Positions 1-12,072 of a DNA stretch of 64,000 bases are shown here, piece by piece; position 1 is the stretch's first letter, and each line of letters starts with the position of its first letter. The notes beneath the pieces were generated by a model, which saw only the letters and a program-made list of their open reading frames with translations, did no database searches and was not told where the DNA came from. Source of the stretch: Euphorbia lathyris (taxonomy: Eukaryota > Streptophyta > Magnoliopsida > Malpighiales > Euphorbiaceae); assembly GCF_963576675.1 (NCBI RefSeq), contig NC_088916.1, forward strand, positions 4,293,001-4,357,000, in the 5' to 3' direction. The translations under genes and the position numbers were made by a program.

Positions 1-1
1 A

Positions 2-490
2 TTTTCTCATCTCGACACTATTATTCTGGAATATCTGGAAAATCTCAAGCATATATTCACTAAAATTCCGGACAACATCGTTGGGTTCCAAAAGCTAAGG
101 AAGTTACATGTTGAAAATTGCAACAACTTGAGAAACATATTCTCAGTATGGTCGGTAAAGGGTCTTGTACAGCTCCAACAACTAGAGGTAGCGTTTTGTA
201 CGAGGTTGGAGGAAATAGTTGCAAAACAGGAAAAAGAAGAAGAAGAAGCTATTGTGTTCCCAAAACTGAGGAGTATTAATGTTTTATCTTGTCCTAAACT
301 TGAATGTTTTTACAGTGGAAAACGTGCCATTGAATTGCCAGTACTGAAAAGCTTGAGCATTTTCAGCTGTGATGCTATTCAGACTTTCTCAAATGGATTA
401 TTGAGCACTCCAAATCTGCATAAAATAGCAATTGATTTTATGAATCATCCTTGTAATGGAGACCTTAATGCAGCCTTATCAAGCAAGTAG
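2..490 (+). CDS. C-terminal LRR part of a CC-NB-LRR-like disease resistance protein (5' end outside window)
   Basis: The frame is open from base 2 to a TAG at 488-490, so the gene enters from the left and only about 162 C-terminal residues are visible. They form irregular plant LRRs: 'L..L.v..C..L' and 'FPKLRSINVLSCPKLECFY' type repeats, with a Glu-rich stretch (EKEEEEA) between two of them. This pattern is typical of the CC-NB-LRR (RPS2-like) family, where the LRR senses effectors or guards host proteins in the cytoplasm. No NB-ARC motif is in view, so the class rests on LRR style only. The reading frame shows no break. A short 3' exon after the stop codon cannot be excluded because a GT follows at 496, but none is needed. 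Confidence 0.8.
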   Translation, partial: FSHLDTIILEYLENLKHIFTKIPDNIVGFQKLRKLHVENCNNLRNIFSVWSVKGLVQLQQLEVAFCTRLEEIVAKQEKEEEEAIVFPKLRSINVLSCPKLECFYSGKRAIELPVLKSLSIFSCDAIQTFSNGLLSTPNLHKIAIDFMNHPCNGDLNAALSSK

Positions 491-2120
491 AAGAAGGTAC
501 ACTCTATTACTTAACATGGTTTGTTCTCATTTCATTTGCGTCTGAAATGGTATCTTTTACAACTCGAAATAAGGTTTTTACAGTTTCTCTATAAAAATTC
601 AAATGTAGATGAAGTGGATAATGCTCTATTAACCAAGTTCTATGTTCAAAGCTCATTTTTCAGAAGCTTAATGTGTTAATTTGAAAGATGAAGGGCTCAA
701 TCCACCAAAATAAGAATGATTAGAGGCCTCTAGATGTTTTTTACCAAAATTCTAACATACTTTTGGGTGCATGTGCTTCCATCCAACAAGATCTCCCATT
801 GGATGGGAGCATATTGTCACGGACACAGTCTTTCACTACCCCTGTCAACTGTGTACTGCCGGATGAAATCATGCGGGATGTGACAATATGCTCTGGGAGT
901 ACATTAGTCAGGTTTTGCACAACTAATGCACCATAGTTGGTACAAAAGTATGAATATATACCATCTTATGACGATCAATAATTTATCACCTACAATCAAA
1001 GAATTAGGATGTAAGAAATTATTTACCTATAAAAACGCACGTTACATGTACATTTCATTGGACAAAATATTTATATTGGTTTCAAAAGATTTGATGTTAA
1101 GCAGTTAACTAAACTTACCAAAAGAGCTTACAGCTACAATTAAAACCTCAAAGTTAACTGATGTCTATAATTTGTGGCTTTTTAGGGGGCTGGATTTATA
1201 AGGACTCTCTATTATGGAAAAGCTTGTCTGAGAGATGTTTGTTAGAGGACAGATGCAATTATACTTGTGATGATCAGTTGACCATTTTAATGTGGTTGTT
1301 ATGCTTTTTTTTTTTTAAATTAAATAATTATTCTATTATTAATTTTTTTAATGAAAGATTGGGACGCGATTAAGAGGTTAGACATCCCAACTAGGTTGGC
1401 ACCCCTAACGCACTTAACCAATCCTGAATATTATTAAAAAAAAAAAAAGAAAATTACAAAAGGGGAGAAAATTAAAGGAAACGAATATGAGCAACATTAC
1501 AAAGGTCATCGAAAACATGAAATTGCAGTGGTCTACATTGTAGATTTGTTTCTATTCATAAATTCAGTTTCCTTCATGTGCCATTTGTTTATGATGCGTT
1601 TGAAGACTATGATAGTTATGTAAGGAGCGTTTTTCTATGCAGCTATTCTAGACAGAGTTAGCTATTTATATAGGCGCTTTTGTTTGCATCATTAGGAGAC
1701 TTTTAAAATTTTGACCTTCAGACCATGCTGTAGTAATCTTACATTTGTAGCAACTTCTTGTGTGTAATTGACAATCATCATCTGCCATTAATGATAAGTG
1801 CACTAGTCGTATGCATTGATTTGAGTGTATAACATGTTATTTGTCTTGATAACCCTATCACGGATTTTCTGTTTTCATTATATTTTATTTTAGATGTCTA
1901 TATGATTAGTAATTTAGTGTTTCTTATTGTTCGGTGGGAGTGATTGACTGATAGTCTATTTCATTATGAAGAACTCATGTTTGTGTTTTCATATTACTAT
2001 GTCTTCATATGCTTTGTGGAAAATGGGCTAGTCTTAGCTTCTTTTGCTTAGGCCTAGATTTCTATGACCTGGACAATGAAAACAAGACGTGAGCTCGAAA
2101 CCTTCGATCTCTTGATAGGT
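491..2120. other. Intergenic, no gene seen; MITE relic and short inverted repeat
   Basis: No convincing coding sequence is present; the short ORFs lack family features. Bases ~510-665 resemble the interior of the element at 41,727-42,213 (shared 'ctgaaatgg', 'aaggtttttac' and 'gttcaaagct' blocks). A 14-bp inverted repeat (GAGCATATTGTCAC at ~805-818, and its complement at ~879-892) encloses ~60 bases. A T-rich run (~1,305) and an A-rich run (~1,437) bracket ~130 bases that may be an old short retroelement. Confidence 0.5.
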
Positions 2121-2512
2121 GGGTAAATTACATACGTGGTGTATAATGTTTGCTCTCTTTCATAATTTGGTGTATAATCTTCAATTTTGCACACAAAGTT
2201 GTACAACCTTTTGGTAACTTTCCACTAAAGTGTAAACCGGTCAACGCGTTACGTCAACAATTTGACCTCCATAAAAGTAAAAAGTTGACCAGTCAACGTG
2301 CCACATCAGCAATTTTGACTTTTATGAAGATCAAATTGCTGACGTGTCGTGTTGACTTCGCATTGACCGGTCATAATTACCGACTGTAGTCACTGTATAT
2401 TTTAGTGGAAGGTCATCAAAATGTTATACAGTTCTGTGTGTAAAATTGAAAGTTTTACATCAAAATGTGAAAAATGACAAAGATTGTACACCACCACATA
2501 TGTAATCTATCC
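2121..2512. mobile_element. Short TIR element (MITE), GGGTAAATTACAT / ATGTAATCTATCC ends
   Basis: The left end GGGTAAATTACATACGTGGTG is the imperfect complement of the right end. The similarity continues inward for over 60 bp (gtataatgtttgctc versus the complement of aagattgtaca, and the cacacaa/tgtgtgt blocks). The middle carries paired 'gtcaac' motifs around TGACGTGTC. No clear target duplication was found, so the element may be old. No coding capacity. Confidence 0.65.
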
Positions 2513-2962
2513 TAGTTCAACCTTTGAACCTTTTGAATAATCATATAATCATAGAACCTTTCTAACTTTGAGGATTCTATATTGATTGAAACCTACACTT
2601 CCTCCATCGAACTCCTGATTATATTGAGATCTAATCATAGTATCTTACATCAATTGTTGTTGCATGTCCTTCCTTCAATGCCTCTTTGTACTCAAAGTCT
2701 TAGTTGCAAAACACTCAACTCTTCCATTTTGACAATAACTACTTTGAAACCTTCACTGAAGGTAAGTTGGCAATCATGGTTTCAATTTGATAGTAGATAC
2801 TCTTCTTTCTTGCATAGATTTATTTTTCCATCTTAACATGATTTTTTTTTTTTTTTTAATAAAAGCGGTCTTGAATGTACATGCAAGATTTTTGGTGAGA
2901 GTAAATGGCCAATTGCGCATGATTGGGTTGTGATCATGGACTTGATTGCTTGCAAAATATTG

Positions 2963-3390
2963 GCTTAATACATCATTTGCTCCCCGAACTTGTCAAAAAA
3001 GGTTGATTGACCTCATGAACTTTCAAAGTGTCTCGATAGCCTCGTGAACTTGCATAAAATGTTCATTTAGCCCTCTGAACTTGCGTAAAATGTAATCAAT
3101 TAATCGTTCGGTTGCAAAAAGTAAGTTAAATGCGGGATATGTATTGTACACGTCTTAGATTGTTATTACATAATTCATAAAATATATTAAAAAGGAAGTT
3201 CTTAATTGCAAAACTATAAACTTTGTTTTCCCTAATATTAGAACCGTATATCCCGACCTTCATCGTTTTGCTCTTTTAAAGACGTATTCAATACATCTTT
3301 CGCATTTAATTTACTTTATTTTGTGCAATTGAGTGATTAATTGATTACATTTTACGCAAGTTCAGGGAGCTAATTGAACATGCAAAATAA
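2963..3390 (+). mobile_element. MITE family A copy 1 (GCTTAATACATCATTTGC ends)
   Basis: It starts with GCTTAATACATCATTTGCTC and then 'gaacttg...ttgattgacctc', which recurs at 6,027, 12,780 and 50,021. The interior shares 'gttattacataatt' and 'ctaatattagaaccg' with those copies. The right TIR looks lost here. Confidence 0.6.
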
Positions 3391-3884
3391 CACGACAATC
3401 AGTTTTGACACACTTACTTGTAATTCAAAATGGATATTGACCATAAGATTCTAATAAACCTAGTTCTAAAAATGAATTTGTTTATTCAGGGTTCATGTAA
3501 ATATTATTGATGAAGATCAAATAATAAGATGATAAGATGATAATCCGTTTTGAAGCACTTGCCTACCGTCCAAATGGGTATTCACAATTTATAAAAAGAC
3601 AATCTTTTGATACGATCCATTTGATATATATAGAAACATGAGGGAAACATATTTAAAGCATGTTTGTAGTCTAATTAGTTTCAATGTGTCAACCAGAACT
3701 ACTTATGGAAGGATTCTAAATTTGAGTTTATTTTGACGCATATGGATGATACGATGGAAAGACTTTTTTTTTTCTTAATGTTAAATGCAGTAGGAACGTG
3801 GTAGCTTATAAAAAAAGACTTTACACTAATATCAAATAAATAGTAAAGATTGTTTTTTCAGACTTGCTCTTTGCTTTATTACAA

Positions 3885-4760
3885 TACTAGTTTTTGGCCC
3901 GTGCGATGCACGGATTTATCTTAATATATAAATATTAATAAAAATACAATCTAATAATTACAATTAATGACATAAATGTGTTATATAAATTAAATATTAT
4001 TATTTGATTTTCACATTTACTTTAAATAATATTTTTATAGATAAATATAATAATAAAATAAAAACTAATATATTATATATTATATTATATTTTTTATCAG
4101 TAAAAAAGGAGGAAGTGACACCTCAGTTCCATCATTACTGTTTTATATTATATATAGATAGATATGTAAAGAATTAGAGAGATTTTAGGGATTAATTTAA
4201 ATTCTGTAGTACTCTTAGATATATGGGATAAAATAATCTTTTTATAGATAAATATACATAATAAAATTAAAATTAATATATTAAATTTTTTATCACTAAA
4301 AAAGGAGGAAGTGACACCTCAGTTCCATCGTTACTGTTTTATATTATATAGATATATAGATGTGTAGAGAATTAGAGAGATTTTAGGGATTAATTTAAAT
4401 TCTGTAGAACTCTTAGATATAGTACGGATAAAATAATCTTTTTATAGATAAATATATATAATAAAATTAAAATTAATATATTAAATTTTTTATCACTAAA
4501 AAATGAGGAAGTGACACCTCAGTTCCATCGTTACTGTTTTATATTATATATAGATGTGTAGAGAATTAGAGAGATTTTAGGGATTAATTTAAATTCTGTA
4601 GAACTCTTAGATATAGTACGGATACAATAATCTTTTTATAGATAAATATATATAATAAAATTAAAATTAATATATTAAATTTTTTATCACTAAAAAAGGA
4701 GGAAGTGACACCTCAGTTTCATCGTCACTGTTTTATATTATATATAGATTGAATTTCTTT
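3885..4760. repeat. Four-copy ~195-bp tandem repeat behind a CCGTGC-GAT-GCACGG palindrome
   Basis: The core 'ggaagtgacacctcag' occurs at 4,111, 4,307, 4,507 and 4,701, so spacing is 196, 200 and 194 bp. Each unit also has 'gagaattagagagattttaggg' and 'ctcttagatat' (first unit slightly different). The block is preceded at 3,899-3,913 by the near-palindrome CCGTGCGATGCACGG within 'tttttggcccgtgcgatg', a motif I recall as common in plant repeats. No ORF. Confidence 0.8.
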
Positions 4761-6026
4761 ATTTCTGATTCCTTTTCTTATTTACATACAAATTCTTTCA
4801 ATTGAATAACACTAAAGACACGCTCATAAAAAAAAAGTTCATAAATAACGAATGTCAACCAAATGCACGACCATGCAATACAAGATTGTTGGGCTTTTGG
4901 AGATTAAGAGATAGGCTCAACTGCAACGATGGGTCCAACTGCAGCGATCCAACTCCGTGGGCGATTAAGGTTTCTTGAGGAGTATAAATGTAACCTCTTT
5001 CTCTGTAATCCGTATCTCTTTCATTATAGTGAAATATCCTGGTTTGGTAGTGCCCCTAGACGTAGTCATTCATATTGAGTGGCGAACTGGGTAAACAATT
5101 CTTTTGTGTTTGCTTGTTTTTTGTTTATCTTAATTTCATTTATTCCTAACAAAGATGTAGTATAACAATGGAACGCTTTTACGATGATATTAAGATAAAA
5201 GGAAAGTTTAAAGGAAGCTATCAATTTTGGGTTATTAATACAGAGAGATGTGAACTCCATTAATTCATCCTAGCATGGAAAAAAAAAATACTTCAATCAT
5301 CCAATATATTATGACTAGAACTAGACCAACCCGTTACTTATATATACACTTGCAACATGCTTAGTTCTTGTCCGATACAATTTTGCAAACAATATAACGG
5401 CACTGTCCCGCCTATTACTTTGCTTAATATGTCGTTTGCAACGGTTGTAGTTCATGCACGTGACAAATAGTCAAGCAGTCAATCTAATATGACCGGCCAA
5501 TTTGTATTTGTATTAGTTTGATTAACGAACCGTTACAAATTCTTGGAATGCTTAAATTTTGTAATAGGGCTTCAAAATAAACCGATATAAATATACAGAA
5601 AGATCAAATAATATCGAAAGCTAATGTTGCAAGCAACTAATTTTACAACTATGTTATTTGATTATATATACAATAATGCATAAACTAATCCAACAGATAG
5701 AACATTTCAAACGAAAAAAATAATTTTATTAGTTTTTTCGCGGATAAGGAAAGATGACACAGCTGACAATAATCATACAAAATAGAAAACTTATAGCAAA
5801 TATGTACTTAATGAATTTTTGTTTAATACAAAAACACCATTCTTGCGTAAATTAATTCATGTAATGTAAAATGTCAAATATTAGTAGATTTTAGACCCGT
5901 TTGTTTTACCTACTGTTTGCTGTTGGAAAAACCTGATTTTCCAAATACTTAAAACTCATTTTGAAGTGGAAAGACAAACAGTAGCATGAAAATGAGCAAT
6001 CAAACACCTAATTCTTATAAGTAAGA
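4761..6026. other. Intergenic AT-rich DNA, nothing recognised
   Basis: No ORF with family features, no RNA gene and no clear element ends. The stretch 5,893-6,020 just precedes the left flanking repeat of the MULE. Confidence 0.5.
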
Positions 6027-6558
6027 AAATGCTTAATACATCGTTTTTCTTTTGAGCTTGTTCAAAAAAATTGATTGACCTCCTGAAATTTCAAAGTATC
6101 TCGATAGTCCTATCAATTTGTATAAAATATTCAATTAATCATCTAAACTTGCGTCAAATGTAATCAATTTATTATTCCATTATAAAAAAGTAAGCTGCAT
6201 GTAAAAATGAGTTATACGCATCTTAAAATGTCATTACATAATTTATAGAATAGATTAAAAAAGTTCTTATTGCTCAACTATAAAACTTGTTTTCTCTAAT
6301 ATTAGAACCGCATGCCCTATCGTCTTACTTTTTTTTTTAATGTGTGCAACACATTTTCCGCATTGAATTTTCTTTTTTTTATAATTGAATGATTAATTGA
6401 TTATATTTTACGTAAGTTTAGGAAGCTAATTGAAATATTTTAAAAGTTGAAGGGCCAACCGTTGGACAAGTTCATAGCAAATGATGTATTAGAAAAAAAA
6501 AAAGTACAAGCTGAGGGTATTTTTGAGAAACCAACCCTTGGTATCTCATTCTGTTCAA
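6027..6558 (+). repeat. Left copy of ~535-bp direct repeat flanking the MULE (contains MITE family A copy 2)
   Basis: From 'aaaatgcttaatacatcg' to 'ggtatctcattctgttcaa' this is nearly identical to 12,780-13,319. The differences seen are a few substitutions and poly(A) or poly(T) length. Most of it is a family A MITE, but the last ~70 bp ('gtacaagctgaggg...') are unique flank and are duplicated too. It is therefore not just two independent MITE copies. Confidence 0.85.
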
Positions 6559-7121
6559 GGCCTTATATGTCAGCAGGTACTCCAACTTGTCCAAAATAGC
6601 ATATTGGCTCCCTGAACTTTAAGAAGGTCTCATTAGGTCCTTCAACTTGCTTAATCCGTAACGTTTAAACACAAAAAAGTCCACCTGTCATATATTATCA
6701 GAACGTGTGTCTCTCCATCAAAGACGAGCGCGTGAATTGTGAAAAAACAAGCAATCGTAATATTTTGTAATCCCCAATTTAAAATCCCAAACTCCATTTA
6801 CAATTTTCGATGTTTCCATATGGATTCTTCCTTCCATTTTGCAATTTTTTTCCTTCTTTGTTCTCAATCTCTAATTTCTTTCCATTTTGGATTTAGTTTC
6901 TTTCAACAATAAATTGCTGTGATTTTTTCATGCTGCGAGTTCTTCTTGCCGATTTCGTCAGCTCTAATCAATTTCTTCATCTGCGATTTCTCCTTGTCGA
7001 TTATCAGCTCTAATCCAATTCTTTATCTGCGATTTATCCTTGCCGATTATCAAGTGCGATTTCTCTTTATCCATTATCAGGTGCGATTTCTCCTAACCGA
7101 TTATCATCTGTCATTTCTTCC

Positions 7122-7492
7122 ATGACTGAAATTTTATTCTTGAGCAATATATCTAGTTGTTATTGTGGTGAAACTGCTTTAGAGCAGACCAAACCCAGGA
7201 AGAAGATTCTTTATTTGCATTAAGCATTGGGTAAGTTGCATTTTACATAATCTCTATTATATTTGATGCTTCCCAATTGCTCATTCTATTTGAACTGCAA
7301 TTTCAGGGGAAGGAAAAACAATTTCAGGGGAAGGAAAAAGACTGTGGTTCTTTCACATGGTTTGATCCTCCTTTGAGTGAAGGTTATTTGGGGGTTTTGA
7401 ACAAGAAAAAAAATAGAGATGGTGATGAATTGGATGGCAATGTCAAAGGGTCAAATACTCAATGCAGCTCACAGAAGAAATTGATATCATGA
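7122..7492 (+). pseudogene. GRF-type zinc finger gene relic inside the MULE
   Basis: Exon 1 begins at ATG 7,122 and ends at 7,230 before GTAAGT. It encodes 'SSCYCGETALEQT' and, in a shifted frame, 'FFICIKHW'. Exon 2 starts after TTTCAG at 7,307 and encodes 'KDCGSFTWFDPPLSE', stopping at 7,490-7,492. Together these match the CxCG...R.F..C...C..F.W.DP layout of GRF zinc fingers, which bind nucleic acid and are common in small plant proteins linked to transposons. The frame breaks once in the 'aggaagaagattc' region, so it reads as a pseudogene. A 21-bp tandem duplication (7,298-7,339) doubles the splice acceptor and adds seven codons. Confidence 0.6.
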
Positions 7493-8280
7493 TTGGGTTT
7501 CTATGTGGGATGTTGCTTATGTGGGGTTGATAGGTTTGGAGTTATTTGATTTTAGTGTAATGTTTTTTGGGATATATTGGTTGTAATGTAGGATTATGGT
7601 GATTCTGTAACTTGGAAAATTGTTTGGGGGCTTATTTAGCATAGCTTTTAGTAAACATTTGGATTGTAAATCTCAATTATGATCAATGAAAATAGCTAAT
7701 TGCTATAACCTCATGTTCTTGTTCTGTGGAAAAATTGCATAATTTTGTTAGACAGATTTTCAAATAATTGTTTCTTCCTTCGATTATGTCTCAAAATATA
7801 AAAGCCATATAAAGCAGATATAATCTCTACTAGTTGGTGGAAGTGTAAGTAAATTGTCCAGAATAGGAATCTGGAAAAAATCTGACATGAATTTGCATAA
7901 TAGGCATTGCTAAGCAGAAAAAAAAAACTGGCATCATTCTGCAGCAGAAACAAAAAAACTGCTGGTATAAATTTGGAGAATAGGAATTGACAAAGAGAAA
8001 AAAAAAACTAGCATAAATTTGCACTTATATGACCCTGTTCAAAAAAGAAAACTGCAGAATAACATATAACAACAATAAAACCAATCTATAAAAGAATGCA
8101 TAAGCTTAAAATCAATTCCAAAATGACACATTGATCACAAGCCTAAAATCAATTCCAATTGTTTCTTAAGCCTATACATCTAAATCCAGTTCAAAATTGA
8201 TCAAAATGATCACATAAACATTCATTACAAACATGTCCAAAAAACATTAGTGTACCACCACTGCATTACTGTCCTAATTA

Positions 8281-11200
8281 CTACCATACCACCTCACAAC
8301 GGTAGGATTTGAGGTGGTTTGAGAACTGATTGGTTGACTTGAAGTTGTGTTTTGAGGTTGGCTTTCCTCTTGTTGCACTCAAACTTACACCTCCACTTGT
8401 ATGTTGACTTGTACTCAGGCTTACACCTCTGATTGTAGGCTGACTTGCACTTCTAGTTGTAGACTGACTAGTTCTAAATTGCATCTCCCTATTACCTCTT
8501 AGCTGTTGCATTTGGTTTGAGGTCATAACTTCTTTTCCTTTCCATTTCAGTTTGGGAGGGTGGTATCCAATATCTCCTGTCACCTCTGCTGAACTTTTAA
8601 CATTTCGTGCACCAGTTGAAATAACAGTTCCACCGAGTGTACCAGACTACATAAGCGCATAAAAGAGATCCCAATATACATTTCAACTCCATAGGCTTCA
8701 ATAAATGTCAAAAACATAAATGAAAACCAAATTACCTTCTGGACTGTAAAACATGTTCTTTCTGATATTAAAACACCATAGCCACCCATGTTATTCTTAT
8801 TTTGATTTGCATTTTGTTTCGTCTGTGAACCGGTAGCTTTTCTTTTTCTTCCATTACTATTTTCACCCTACAAAATTCCAATTAAGATGGTAAATACGTT
8901 AAGCTATATTACATACCAAGATTTCAGATATGTTAGTCATACCGGATTTTGGCTTTGTGATGCTGCAGATTGTGAGGTAGCAGGAACTGCATTTGAACTA
9001 GAAACCTATAAAGTTTAAATTGTAAGAGTCAATAAACATTTCAACTAAATAAGCAAAAAATAAATACAAATTAATTGTCAATTATCTCTGTTCCTCCGGA
9101 TTTTCTCAAACTACAACCTTTCTTGTTATGCCCCTCTTTTTTTACAAAAAGAACAAGTCATTGGTGTCCCTCTACGAGAATATTTTCCAAACTTCTTGGG
9201 CTCATCCCTAGATTTCCTCCTATTTTTTTAGGCCTGCCTGGCATTCGCTTAACCTGAGGTGGTTCAATAGGCGGATTTGTTGACACAGGCCACATTTTCA
9301 TGTTCAGTACAGGCTGGATAAAGTTTGCATAAGCCTTGCTATAAGTTGCCTTATGATACCAATGAGCAATCAAGCTCATAGGCTCTAATCCTAGCTTGTG
9401 ACATGCAGCAATTGCATGGGGACATGGAACTCCCTTAAGACCCCATGCTCTACGAGATCAAATATTTTTCTTCATATCTACAACATGCCTGTAAGCTGCC
9501 TCTTGAACTTCAAACCCAGAATCTCCATTCCAATTTATTATACATTTCATTGCCGCTGATGTATTCTTTTGCAAAATTTCCATAGCCATTGGCGATATAT
9601 CAGATATCCATTTATCCATAAATGCTCTCATTTGAGTTATCCTAATCATCATTTGCAACCTAATCTCTTCTAGCATGCTAATTATGTTCTTGTGTCTTGC
9701 AGCCAATATCCACCCATTGAATGACTCTGACATATTATTATCAACCACGTCACAACTAGTTGCCATTGACATATATGACCTACACCATCTTTCAATATTG
9801 TAACACCTAAGTTCTTGTACAATATTTGTACCTAACTTGCTTAAGGCATCCAAATTATCCTTCAACTCTGCTTCAAACGTGGACTTAGCAACTCTCCAGA
9901 AACATTGTCTACGCTCTACACCCCTCCATTTCTTCGCCCAATTTGCTAATACATGTCTTCCACACATCCTATGTTCTGCATTGGGTAGTTCTTCCTGGAT
10001 TGCTGGAATTAAACCCTACATAGAAACATATTGTACAGTAATATTAATGTAATAATAATTCAGATAATGCCAACTAGTGGCTAATATTAGTTGTGTATAA
10101 TACTAATTCAGATAATGCCAACTAGTGGCTAATATTAGCTGTCAGCAGACACTTCTAATTGAATACAGATAATGCCAACCATTTCTAGCTCAACCAATTA
10201 CATGTCACAGGTACTCCAAATTGAATAACGAGATACGCATATGTGAAAAGTAAGATTAACATTGTTGTCTGTGACCAAGATTAAATTAAAAAAATACCTT
10301 CTGCATGTCTGTGACAACACATGAACCATCTCCATTGCCCAAGCCTAAGTCTTGTTGCAGTAAATTGATGAACCATTTCCAGGTCGCCTTGGTCTCTACA
10401 TCCACAACTGCCCAAACGATTGGGTAGATTTTATGATTCCTATCCTTACCAACAGCCACCAACATTACCCCTTTGCATATTCCTTTCAAAAAAGTGCCAT
10501 CTAAACCTACACATTTTCTACAGCCTTCTTTAAATCCCTTCTTCAGTGCAGCAAAACAAACATAAAATCCCCTAAATTGACATTTGGGAGGTATACCTTT
10601 CATATCTACATGCACAACACATGTAGAACCTGGGTTAGACCTCAATATCTCATCTCTGTAATCATAAAGTCTTTCAAACTCCTTTCTATAGTCACCCATC
10701 AACTCTTTCATGATATTAGTCTTGACTTTTCTGCAAATAGTTTTTCCTACATATATCTCAAGTTCTGTCTTCACATGTTCTTGTAGCTGCCATATTTTGA
10801 CTCCAGGATTATCAACAACCTTTTTCTTCAAGTATGTTGTTAAGAACTTTGTATTGCAGTGTCTATTTCTATTAGTCCTATAACATGTGTGCACTGGGTA
10901 ATATGTTTTGATTAGGAAATTTTGGGACCTTTTTTGCTTACTTGCAAACAGATGCCATGTACAAGTTTTCAAACATTTAGCCCTAACCCTTATCTGGTCA
11001 TTTGGCCTTAATGTTAGTTGAACACCTTTCTTCACAGCATATTTCGTAATTGCTTCTCTATATTGCTCCACATTTTCAAATATCATCCCTAACTCCCATA
11101 ATGTCTCCTCACAGTTAGGATCATAATGAATTCTTTTATTTCTCCTTCTGCTTGGTAATTCTATCTCACCGTCAACTCCTTCTTCATCATCCGAAGCAAA

Positions 11201-12072
11201 ACTGTCAGCATCAGAACTCCCTATATAATCTTCATCACCCCCTAATAAACCACCGTAGTTGTTTCCTTTCTTTAACCAGTCATCAAATCCAATATCGGGA
11301 CCAGCTTCCCTCAATTCTATCTCCTTTTGGCCAACACCTCTATTCCTCCTAGATCTTTCCCTTCTATGCTTTGAGACTGTGTTTTTAATCTCCTCTCCCT
11401 CTTCATCCCGTTCGCTGGCTTCATCATCTTCAACTTCTGCATTATATAGTTCATCATCTGTAGTGTTAGATTCAGCTTCAGATCTAGAACTAGAGCCATC
11501 TTTATCATCTGATTGTAATGGTTCATTGTGATCATCTACACCGTTATAGTCAACATCAATGCCTTCTTCGTTCAGTTCTTCAACAACTATGTCTTCTATA
11601 TTCAAGGCATCAATAACATTTAATTCCACAGTAAGTGGTTGGCCTTCTTTATTTACATTTACAACATTAGAGCATGTAGTAGATGATGTCTTAATAACCA
11701 TGTTTCCAACACTTGCCAAGTCATCAGCCTTGTGGGACCCATCTGCCATGTTTTCCCGTCCATCCAAAGCAACCGAGTCCACAAATACATCAACAATATC
11801 CCCCTTTTCAATCCCTTCATCATATCCTATAAAGAAGCATCATCCACAATCTCAATGAAATCTGTTTTGCCCTCCTTTTGGTAGTAAAGAGGACCACATA
11901 CTTGGTACTTAAACTCTTCTCTAATAATCCAAAGAAGATCTATTCGAGAAAGTTTGTCTGAATCATAATTATCTAAAACCTCATAACTGCCCCCAATGTA
12001 ATTTATACACCCTCCATTTTCTTTTACATTCCCTCCGTGATGCCACCCAATACTGAATAATGATTCATCCAT
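8281..12072 (-). pseudogene. MuDR-type MULE transposase (PB1-like, DDE, SWIM, CCHC), disrupted
   Basis: From ATG at 12,072: a PB1-like N domain ('FSIGWHHGGNV', 'LYYQKEG'), an acidic stretch, then the DDE transposase. DDE parts seen: 'GLDGTFLKG', 'VVTDMQK', 'CGRH' (the CxxH motif) and 'MSESFN'. An intron runs from donor GT at 10,297 to an AG just before 10,015, restoring 'TDMQK|GLIPA'. After the DDE core comes a SWIM zinc finger, then 'MPGRPKK' and a CCHC knuckle (CSFCKKRGHNKKGC). C-terminal Ser/Thr-rich exons with intact GT/AG borders reach 8,281. Lesions: a frameshift at ~11,830; TGA and Arg where the SWIM CxC cysteines should be (~9,455); a one-base loss in the A-run after GRPKK (~9,225). 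Loss of the SWIM ligands means a dead enzyme. Confidence 0.85.

Noticed and set aside
2150..2836. Two small ORFs (79 and 84 codons)
   Set aside because: The first lies within a MITE; the second has no conserved features or splice context.
4081..4760. CRISPR-like regular repeats
   Set aside because: Units are ~195 bp and contiguous, in a plant nuclear genome; this is a tandem repeat.
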